Assembly (NCBI RefSeq): GCF_045528445.1 | Contig: NZ_JBGQQU010000011.1 | Location: 14,029 to 78,028 of the forward strand | Direction: 5' to 3' | DNA: 64,000 bases | DNA from: Desemzia sp045528445 | Lineage (GTDB): Bacteria; Bacillota; Bacilli; Lactobacillales; Carnobacteriaceae | In this document: positions 54,839-61,555 of the stretch, piece after piece | Layout of the letters: each line of letters begins with the position of its first letter | How positions within the stretch are numbered: the first letter of the stretch is position 1 | The notes under the pieces: model-generated | Told to the model about the DNA's origin: nothing | Database searches by the model: none | What the model saw: the letters and a program-made list of their open reading frames with translations, nothing else | Made by a program: the position numbers and the translations under genes

Positions 54839-55039
54839 TTATTTCATTTGTGAAACCATTTGACGAATACGTTTGAAATCGCCTTTTGAAACCATTGCTG
54901 ATTTACGTAATTTACGTTTTTGTTTCTTAGTTTTGTGAGCAAACATATGGCTCGTTTTTGCGTGATGACGTTTTAAACCGCCATTACCTGTTCTTTTGAA
55001 CCGTTTTGCAGAACCACGGTGTGTTTTTTGTTTTGGCAT
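54839..55039 (-). CDS. rpmI: 50S ribosomal protein L35
   Basis: L35 is a 66-residue basic protein of the large subunit (MPKQKTHRGSAKRFKRTGNGG). It is the middle gene of the infC operon, with AGGAGG 9 bases before the ATG. Size and sequence match the family exactly. Confidence 0.98.
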   Translation of the reverse strand: MPKQKTHRGSAKRFKRTGNGGLKRHHAKTSHMFAHKTKKQKRKLRKSAMVSKGDFKRIRQMVSQMK

Positions 55040-55062
55040 GTGTATATCCTCCTAAAATCTTC

Positions 55063-55587
55063 TTACTTTTCTGTAGTTTTTGGTGCCACCATCATAAACA
55101 TGCTGCGGCCTTCCATTTTAGCTGCTGTCTCAAGAACAGCGATATCAGCTACTTCTTTATAGAAACGGTCAAGAACTTCTTTACCGATTTCTTTATGTGT
55201 AATAGCACGTCCTTTGAAACGGATAGAAGCTTTTACTTTATCCCCTTTTTCTAAGAACTTGCGTGCGTTACGAAGTTTCGTGTTAAAGTCACCAATATCG
55301 ATTGTTGGACTCAAACGAACTTCTTTTACACTGATTGTTTTTTGATTCTTACGAGCTTCGCGTTCTCTTTTTTGTTGTTCGTATTGGTATTTACCATGAT
55401 CCATGATACGAGCAACAGGTGGTTTCGCGTTTGGAGACACTAAAACTAAATCTAGGTTTGCGTCTTCGGCAATCTTTAATGCTTCACTTTTTGACTTCAC
55501 ACCAATTTGTTCACCATCACTACCGATAACTCGCAATTCGCGTGCACGAATGCCGTCATTTACCATACTATCTTTTGCTATGGTCAT
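55063..55587 (-). CDS. infC: Translation initiation factor IF-3
   Basis: IF-3 prevents early subunit joining and checks start codon pairing. The 174-residue protein has VNDGIRARELRVIGSDGEQIG and the C-domain segment VKASIRFKGRAITH. GGAGGTGA is followed directly by ATG (55587), a short spacing. Two codons later an ATA codon would sit at a better distance. IF-3 genes often use rare starts (AUU in E. coli and Bacillus) for autocontrol, so the true start is uncertain by two residues. Confidence 0.97.
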   Translation of the reverse strand: MTIAKDSMVNDGIRARELRVIGSDGEQIGVKSKSEALKIAEDANLDLVLVSPNAKPPVARIMDHGKYQYEQQKREREARKNQKTISVKEVRLSPTIDIGDFNTKLRNARKFLEKGDKVKASIRFKGRAITHKEIGKEVLDRFYKEVADIAVLETAAKMEGRSMFMMVAPKTTEK

Positions 55588-55763
55588 TCACCTCCGTAAA
55601 ATTTGAGAGAAAGATCAGCAGAAAAATAGACGAGTTCATCATGAACCCGCCTATAAATAAATACGTACTTACGCCGTGCGTAAGACATCTTCGTTTATAT
55701 CCAGCCCAGAGACTTTACGTCAGCTAAGGCGAGAAGCGGGTGCTCCTGCTTTGTTTTCTCAAC
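55588..55763 (-). promoter_or_regulatory. Structured leader of infC-rpmI-rplT (L20 leader type)
   Basis: The roughly 175-nt leader between the promoter and infC contains several stems, including an attenuator-like hairpin at 55624-55655 (ATAGGCGGGTTCA with its near-complement) followed by TATTTTT. The position and design match the L20-binding leader known in Bacillus, where excess L20 causes premature termination. The family identity is inferred from position and layout. Confidence 0.75.
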
Positions 55764-55769
55764 TTCTAT

Positions 55770-55798
55770 ATCTTACCATTTTCTCAGTTTCTTGTCAA
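55770..55798 (-). promoter_or_regulatory. Promoter of infC operon
   Basis: Consensus TTGACA (55793-55798) and TAAGAT (55770-55775) have a 17-base spacer on the minus strand. It overlaps the last codons and stop of the upstream UROD-like gene, so the infC operon is transcribed independently. Confidence 0.85.
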
Positions 55799-56809
55799 CA
55801 AGTTATTATTCTTTTTTGAAAGCACCTGTTCCGCTTCATGTTTGACTTTTTGCATGAAACGGATGGTATCTTCCTCAAATGGATGACGAATACCGCAACC
55901 CGGCGACAAGATTAAGTTTTTGCCTTCCGACTCTAGAATACTGCAGTAAATCTGATGACGCGATTCGTTGCGATTATTGTGAGTGATGTCCATTCGCGCA
56001 ATACCGCCTAACACGCATTTTTGCGTAAAGTCGATACCTTCTTGTACAGCAGGAAGAGTTTCCCAAGCATGCAAGTTAAAGACTTCTACTGGGTAATCTT
56101 TCAATACATCAAACATAATATTCTCTCCATGAGCATGAAGGGCGTTGAACCAACCGTCTTTAGCTCCTTCCAGAACCTTTAAATCATAAGGAACACCATA
56201 TTGCTTATATACCGCTTCAGACAATTTGTCATAAGAGCTCATTTGACTGGCTAAATAAATGCCTGCTGCCCCCATTTCAACAGCTCTTTCTGCTAACTTT
56301 GCAGTCGCTGCCGTAATTTTTTCTAGCGCTTGATGGATCAAACCATCTTGGTCTTGTTTTAAATAGTCGCTGATTTTACCTTGCGCTAATTTGTCAGCGG
56401 TTGTCAATGGACTGAAAATAGTCATGACAACTGGAGCTTCACCATTCATTTTTTCTACTAATTTTTCCAAATGATCTAGTTCACGTTTTAAAACTCCTTC
56501 GTCAATAGACAATTCAGGTATTTTACTCCAATCGCTGTAGCAACGAACAGGAGTTTCAATCACTTCCGCCACTCCACCTTCAGCTACCTCAGAAAAATCA
56601 ATAGTCGTACCATAATCTTCTACGGCATACATGCCATTGTTCATTGTTTTGATAAAATCTAAGTTGTACTCTTTATATAGTTGATAAGTGGCTTCGGCAA
56701 TTTTCTCCGGGTCTCGATCAATTTTTGGCATATGTGTCCAAAACGAAAAAGGTACTTCAGGAAGCTGCTCCCCTTTAATTGCTTGTTGAATTTTTTCTAC
56801 TTTATGCAC
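55784..56809 (-). CDS. UROD/MtaA-like superfamily protein of an amino acid ABC operon
   Basis: This 341-residue protein has a UROD/MetE-like TIM-barrel pattern, but lacks the RQAGRY signature of true uroporphyrinogen decarboxylase. It keeps HAHG (His225 and His227) and SPGCGI (Cys305), positions that correspond to zinc ligands in MtaA-type thiol methyltransferases. A role in thiol or methyl transfer is therefore likelier than haem synthesis. The start is GTG with AAAGGGG 8 bases upstream. It is the last gene of the T-box-controlled operon, 19 bp after the second permease. The substrate is unknown. Confidence 0.72.
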   Translation of the reverse strand: MHKVEKIQQAIKGEQLPEVPFSFWTHMPKIDRDPEKIAEATYQLYKEYNLDFIKTMNNGMYAVEDYGTTIDFSEVAEGGVAEVIETPVRCYSDWSKIPELSIDEGVLKRELDHLEKLVEKMNGEAPVVMTIFSPLTTADKLAQGKISDYLKQDQDGLIHQALEKITAATAKLAERAVEMGAAGIYLASQMSSYDKLSEAVYKQYGVPYDLKVLEGAKDGWFNALHAHGENIMFDVLKDYPVEVFNLHAWETLPAVQEGIDFTQKCVLGGIARMDITHNNRNESRHQIYCSILESEGKNLILSPGCGIRHPFEEDTIRFMQKVKHEAEQVLSKKNNNLLTRN

Positions 56810-56828
56810 TACTGCTGCCCCTTTCTGC

Positions 56829-57530
56829 TTAACGCGCTCTTCCTACCTGTAACCGTTTCTCGATACGGTTGAAAACAACTAATAACACGCCGCATATGAG
56901 CCAATACACGAGAGCGGCTGCAACATATGATTCCAAATAACGTGAACTTAATGCAGCTGCGTAACGCGATTGCGCCATAATGTCTACAGCTACTACAGTA
57001 AAAGCCAATGATAGAGCTTTAATGATTTTTAAAAAAGCATTTAAGAACATCGGCAATGCTACTGCCAAAGCTTGTGGCACGATAACTCTTTTTAAATTTT
57101 GCTGCCGTGTAAAACCTATCGACATTCCGGCTTCAATTTGCATGGGGTCAATAGACTGGAATGCCCCACGGATGTTCTCGGATTCAATAGCAGCCTCTAA
57201 AAAGACGTACGTAAACAACACTATAATCAGACTGGGGAATTCGTGTGGTTCCATCTGAATCCCTGCATAGCCTAATAAAGTACTTATCCCATCCGGCAAA
57301 CTGGCGTTGATCACAAATAAATGCACAATCAACGGTACTCCACGCGTATAGGAAATAAATACATTGATGATTTGAGTCAACACCGGCACACGTTTCATCT
57401 TCACGAAAGCCAATATCCCACCAAATACAATTCCTAAGACCAATATGATGAACGCGATGAACATTGTACGAGGGACTACTCGAAAGACAATGAAGATGGT
57501 TTCAATCATAGTTTGGACATCAAAATTCAT
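56829..57530 (-). CDS. Amino acid ABC transporter permease
   Basis: This 233-residue HisM-type permease has about five membrane helices and the inner-membrane EAA loop ENIRGAFQSIDPMQIEAGMSIGFTRQQNLKRVIVPQA near residues 118-155, which contacts the ATPase. It pairs with the second permease gene 12 bp upstream. The polar amino acid (HAAT) family includes cystine importers, in line with the Cys-type T-box. Confidence 0.9.
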   Translation of the reverse strand: MNFDVQTMIETIFIVFRVVPRTMFIAFIILVLGIVFGGILAFVKMKRVPVLTQIINVFISYTRGVPLIVHLFVINASLPDGISTLLGYAGIQMEPHEFPSLIIVLFTYVFLEAAIESENIRGAFQSIDPMQIEAGMSIGFTRQQNLKRVIVPQALAVALPMFLNAFLKIIKALSLAFTVVAVDIMAQSRYAAALSSRYLESYVAAALVYWLICGVLLVVFNRIEKRLQVGRAR

Positions 57531-57542
57531 AAAAGTCCCTCC

Positions 57543-58223
57543 TTAACGCACAAATTTTCTAGTTTTCTTTTCTAATAGACGCATGACTTGCTCCAAAACA
57601 ACCGATAAAGCCCAATAAATCAGTGCTACTGCTACGTACACTTCCAGTTGGTAAACACCCAGCGTATTGGCGATGATAATGTCTGCTTGCCCCATAATAT
57701 CCACCAATCCGATGAGAAACAATAAAGACGTATCCTTTAGTAAATCAATCAATGCGTTCCCCAAACTTGGTAATGCAATCGGCAGTACCTGCGGAAAAAT
57801 AATCCGTGTCAGTTTTTGCCAATTGGTCATTCCGACACTGATAGCTGCTTCATGTTGAGCTTTGGGTATAGCCAAATAACTTGGGCGCAAAATTTCAGAA
57901 ACAAATGCGCCATTATAAAGAACTAATGCAACAATAGAAAAAGTGACTCTGCTGATAACATTGATGTTGATTCCAATGCTCGCAAATAAAACTGGCAAAC
58001 CATAATACACAATAAAAATGTGAATCAACCCAGGTGTACTTCTCATAAATGATGTATACATATTCAGCAATTGACTGATAACAGGCATCTTTTTAATCCG
58101 CAATGCTGTCACAACTACTGCCAATAAAAAGCCTAAAACAGCTGTCACGCTAACAATGTAAATAGTTAATGGTAATGTTTCGATTAATGACGGGAAAATA
58201 TTCGTGATGAATTCCAGATCCAT
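57543..58223 (-). CDS. Amino acid ABC transporter permease
   Basis: This second HAAT-family permease has 226 residues and five or six helices, with the EAA loop LRPSYLAIPKAQHEAAISVGMTNWQKLTRIIFPQV. The ATG at 58223 has AGGAGG 6 bases upstream; the longer frame to 58322 has no support. It lies 120 bp after the binding-protein gene and probably forms the heterodimeric channel with its neighbour. Confidence 0.9.
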   Translation of the reverse strand: MDLEFITNIFPSLIETLPLTIYIVSVTAVLGFLLAVVVTALRIKKMPVISQLLNMYTSFMRSTPGLIHIFIVYYGLPVLFASIGININVISRVTFSIVALVLYNGAFVSEILRPSYLAIPKAQHEAAISVGMTNWQKLTRIIFPQVLPIALPSLGNALIDLLKDTSLLFLIGLVDIMGQADIIIANTLGVYQLEVYVAVALIYWALSVVLEQVMRLLEKKTRKFVR

Positions 58224-58343
58224 CGTATCCCTCCTCGTTAGGAAAAATTCTATGGTGATTTCAGCGTACAAACTATAATACCTCCTTTGTTGACTAACAA
58301 ATGGAGGCATTATAGGATGCATTTACTTAATAAAGGTCTTATC

Positions 58344-59174
58344 TTATTCTGTAATTTCGTATTGGAACATATCTTCTCCGTACCATTTTTCAGATAGAGC
58401 AGCTAATTCTCCATTTTCACGAAGTTCGCTGATTGCTTTATCCAACTCTGTTTTTAACTCTGCTTGATCTTGAGCCATCATCAAGTAAGTTGGATTGACT
58501 TGAACGGGTTCTTCTACATGCGATACATTTAAATTCAATTCTGTAATGATCTCTTCTGCTCCAAGATTAGACGGCATAACTACAGCGTCAGAAACTCCAT
58601 CATTCAACGCTTGGAATCTTTGTGCAAAGTTGCCACTTTCACCTAATTGGATGTCAATTTGAGCCTCTGGATGAGCTTCGTTGTAGTCTGTCAGCAAATT
58701 AAAAATCCCACCATTAGGAGTGACCGGATGAACGGTTTTTCCTACTAAGTCATCCAGTGTTTGGATTGAATCATCATCGGCTCTTGTATAGATTCGAATA
58801 ATACTGACTCCCGTATACTCGTCAGGGAAAAGATACATTTCTTCTCTCTCTGGATTTTTAAATAATCCTCCACCAATAAATGCATATTTCCCTGTATCCA
58901 CACCAACTTGTGCTGCTTCCGCGTCTACACTTTCGATGTTAAATTCATAAGAATCAATAGCTTCATCAAGCATATTGATCAATTCTACTTCATAACCGTC
59001 TAATTCTCCACTTTCATTTGTAAAACTCAAAGGATTAGAAGCATTTTCAACCGCTACCGTAACTGTTGTCGCACTTCCATCAGCTGGTGATTCATTACCA
59101 GTATCTTCGTTTCCGCATGCTGCTAAGACTAATGCGGTAGACATAATCGCTAAACCTGTTAATTTTTTAAACAT
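58344..59174 (-). CDS. Amino acid ABC transporter substrate-binding lipoprotein
   Basis: This 276-residue family 3 binding protein (SBP_bac_3) has a signal peptide ending at the lipobox LAAC. It has the domain start TVTVAVENASNPLSF and the DGYEVELINML segment. The ATG at 59174 has AAGGAG 9 bases upstream, while the upstream GTG overlaps that site. Cysteine or cystine is proposed as ligand from the T-box specifier; the binding-site residues do not prove it. Confidence 0.9.
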   Translation of the reverse strand: MFKKLTGLAIMSTALVLAACGNEDTGNESPADGSATTVTVAVENASNPLSFTNESGELDGYEVELINMLDEAIDSYEFNIESVDAEAAQVGVDTGKYAFIGGGLFKNPEREEMYLFPDEYTGVSIIRIYTRADDDSIQTLDDLVGKTVHPVTPNGGIFNLLTDYNEAHPEAQIDIQLGESGNFAQRFQALNDGVSDAVVMPSNLGAEEIITELNLNVSHVEEPVQVNPTYLMMAQDQAELKTELDKAISELRENGELAALSEKWYGEDMFQYEITE

Positions 59175-59206
59175 CTTGTCCACTCCTTTTTTAATGAATG
59201 ATTCTG

Positions 59207-59959
59207 TTACACCTGTTCAGAAAAGGGGTTTTCCAATTCTTGAACAAATTGTTTAGTTCTCTCTTCTGTCGGATGGCTGAAAATTTTCTCTGGTGGTCCT
59301 TCTTCTACAACATAGCCGTTTTCCATAAAGACAACATGATTGGACACATACTTGGCAAAGTCCATTTCATGAGTAGCAATTACCATAGTCATACCTGTCT
59401 TGGCTACTTTCTGCAACACTTTTAAAACCTCTAGAGATCTTTCAGGGTCTAATGAGGAAGTTGGTTCGTCCAGCAGCATAACTTTTGGATGCAATGCCAT
59501 GGCTCGAGCAATTCCGATCCGCTGCTGCTGTCCTCCAGAAAGTTCGACTGGATATTGATCTACTTTATCGAGTAAGCCTACACGTTCAATTTCCTGACGT
59601 GCAATTTTTTTAGCTTCTTCTTTCGACTTCTTCTGAACCACTACGAGCCCTTCCATCACATTTTCCAATATCGTTTTGTTGCGAAACAAGTTGTAATTTT
59701 GGAAAACCATGGCCGTTTGTCTTCTCATTTGAATGATATCTTTTTCCGACACTTGCTCATTATCAATGGTCAACTCATCAATTGTAATAGACCCTTTATC
59801 TGCTTTTTCTAAAAAATTGATGGTTCGCAATAGTGTGGTTTTCCCCGTTCCGCTTGGTCCGATTAAAGCGACTACTTCACCTGATTTAATCTCAAGGTCG
59901 ATGCCTTTTAACACTTTGTTTCCATCAAATGATTTCTCAATGCCTCTCAGATTGATCAT
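59207..59959 (-). CDS. Amino acid ABC transporter ATP-binding protein
   Basis: This 250-residue ATPase shows Walker A GPSGTGKTT (about residues 34-42), the Q-loop MVFQNYNLF, the signature LSGGQQQR, Walker B VMLLDEPTSSLD and the H-loop ATHEM. It matches polar amino acid importers (GlnQ/TcyC type). It is the first gene of the operon, directly below the T-box leader at 60041-60300. Confidence 0.94.
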   Translation of the reverse strand: MINLRGIEKSFDGNKVLKGIDLEIKSGEVVALIGPSGTGKTTLLRTINFLEKADKGSITIDELTIDNEQVSEKDIIQMRRQTAMVFQNYNLFRNKTILENVMEGLVVVQKKSKEEAKKIARQEIERVGLLDKVDQYPVELSGGQQQRIGIARAMALHPKVMLLDEPTSSLDPERSLEVLKVLQKVAKTGMTMVIATHEMDFAKYVSNHVVFMENGYVVEEGPPEKIFSHPTEERTKQFVQELENPFSEQV

Positions 59960-60040
59960 GCATTTCCTCCTAAAATCCCAGTTTTATGGGTGCCTATTTC
60001 TACTGTTGATCCAAAAAAGACCTAAACTAAGTGATAAAAA

Positions 60041-60300
60041 AAAACGCCAAGCACTCTTCGTTGTGCAAGGACGATTTATTTACGCTGTTCCACCTTGGTT
60101 TTCAGTTAGTTTTTTTCCAACCGAATGAGTATTGTCTCCAATACCCCAGCACAATAACGGATGCTATGACCGTGCCGATCTAAGGTTTTCCCCTCTCAAT
60201 CAACCAGTTCAAAGGTGCACTTCAATATAAAAGGGGTTATCTGCTCTCAGCATCTCAGATTTTCTGTACACGTCTTTTATATTTACTTTCCTTCTCGTCA
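60041..60300 (-). promoter_or_regulatory. T-box riboswitch of the amino acid ABC operon, predicted Cys specifier
   Basis: The antiterminator box AAGGTGGAACAGCG (60083-60096) is clear. A terminator stem follows with nine T residues (60036-60073). In stem I, AGTA lies beside AATATAAAAG, which pairs with CTTTTATATT (60224-60233), and the lower helix pairs AAGG with CCTT. The specifier loop then reads GAAGTGCA, placing UGC (60217-60219, Cys) directly before the purine. GUG (Val) is the only rival reading and would be followed by C. Uncharged tRNA-Cys would switch the operon on. Confidence 0.8.
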
Positions 60301-60487
60301 CTTTATTTATTCAATTTCCGAACCATCATTTGTCTACACAATTTTTGATCAGCACTACCTATTTAAAATAGTTTAGCAAGTTTCATAATGCAAAAGCAAT
60401 ACTAAACTCCTTCTAAAAAGTAAGTTAATTATTTCACTTACTTTTCTTATAGCTGCTTCTTAACTATCTTATAGTTGAAAAATGAGC
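60301..60487. other. Upstream region of the T-box operon, no gene
   Basis: This A/T-rich stretch must contain the promoter of the ABC operon. Possible hexamers are present but none has good spacing. No reading frame with a ribosome binding site is visible. Confidence 0.5.
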
Positions 60488-61485
60488 TCTTCATCTTCTA
60501 GCATTGGTAAAGAAATTTCCTCCGACCTATGAGGTTCCTTATGGAAAGCCATGGGAGGTAGCGACCTCAAAAAGTTAGAGTAAAAATCTAGTTTTTTGGT
60601 GGGCATTTTTTTTACGGCAAAGTATAGTGAAGTGAAGATAGGATTTGAACATCAAGAGTAAACTTGCCTTGATGAAGAATGAGGTTTGAACATCAAGGGT
60701 AAAACTGCCTTGATGAAGAATGCGGTTTGAACATCAAGCGTAAGCTGAGCTTGATGAAGAATGAGGTTTAAACATCAAGGGTAAATTCGCCTTGATGAAG
60801 AATGAGGTTTGAACATCAAGGGTAAAACTGCCTTGATGAAGAATGAGGTTTAAACATCAAGGGTAAATTCGCCTTGATGAAGAATGAGGTTTAAACATCA
60901 AGAGTAAAACTGTCTTGATGAAGAATGCGGTTTGAACATCAAGGGTAAGCTGAGTTTGATGAAGAATGAGGTTTAAACATCAAGGGTAAATTCGCCTTGA
61001 TGAAGAATGCGGTTTGAACATCAAGAGTAAACTCGCCTTGATGAAGAATGAGGTTTGAACATCAAGGGTAAAACTGTCTTGATGAAGAATGAGGTTTAAA
61101 CATCAAGGGTAAATTCGCCTTGATGAAGAATGAGGTTTGAACATCAAGGGTAAAACTGTCTTGATGAAGAATGAGGTTTAAACATCAAGGGTAAATTCGC
61201 CTTGATGAAGAATTAGGTTTGAACATCAAGAGTAAATTCGCCTTGATGAAGAATAAGGTATGAACATCAAGAGTAAAACTCGCCTTGATGAAGAAATGGG
61301 TTTGAACATCAAGGGTAAAACTGTCTTGATGAAGAATGAGGTTTAAACATCAAGGGTAAATTCGCCTTGATAAAGAATAACCTAAGCAGTCCCATATCCC
61401 TCCAGGAATTTCTAAGAATGAGTTTCTAAAAGATTCTATTTAAAAAGACAGTAGTTTTTACTTACCAACGTCAAATGTTGTAGAA
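60488..61485 (-). mobile_element. Structured repeat element, long copy B with internal tandem array
   Basis: This 998-bp non-coding element lies in the opposite orientation to copy A. Its right end (61382-61485) matches the left end of copy A, including TTTGACGTTGGTAAGT and AAACTCATTC. Its left end (60488-60565) matches the right end of copy A, including CCCATGGCT, TCCATAAG and GCTAGAAGATGAAGA. Between them, the GC-rich hairpin centre of copy A is replaced by an 18-unit 41-bp array. It lies 9 bp from the thrS terminator. No coding capacity is seen. Confidence 0.75.
60647..61380 (+). repeat. 18-copy 41-bp tandem hairpin array
   Basis: The array has eighteen contiguous units, starting at 60647 and then every 41 bp, except unit 16 (61262), which is 42 bp. 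Each unit begins RAACATCAAG and contains an inverted repeat CATCAAGG ... CCTTGATG around a 9-base loop, then GAAGAATGAGGTTT. Loop and stem-top variants alternate in a mosaic. In unit 3 the stem top changes to ATCAAGC/GCTTGAT and in unit 7 to ATCAAGA/TCTTGAT, so pairing is kept. The 41-bp period shifts frame, so it does not encode a repeat protein. Confidence 0.97.
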
Positions 61486-61486
61486 T

Positions 61487-61537
61487 CGAAAAATGGAAAA
61501 AGAAGTTCTTGAAAAAACTCCAAGAACTTCTTTTTCC
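61487..61537 (-). terminator. Terminator after thrS
   Basis: A perfect 17-bp stem (61495-61511 with 61521-61537) with a 9-base loop lies 19 bp past the thrS stop codon; the stem itself ends in T-rich sequence on the minus strand. Confidence 0.9.
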
Positions 61538-61555
61538 ATTTTCTATCTATATAAC

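Noticed and set aside
55784..56809. Uroporphyrinogen decarboxylase (hemE)
   Set aside because: The RQAGRY signature and its context are absent, and the gene is embedded in an amino acid transporter operon. Only superfamily membership is supported.
60647..61380. CRISPR array
   Set aside because: The units are contiguous and nearly identical along the full 41 bp. There are no unique spacers, and no cas genes are in the window.
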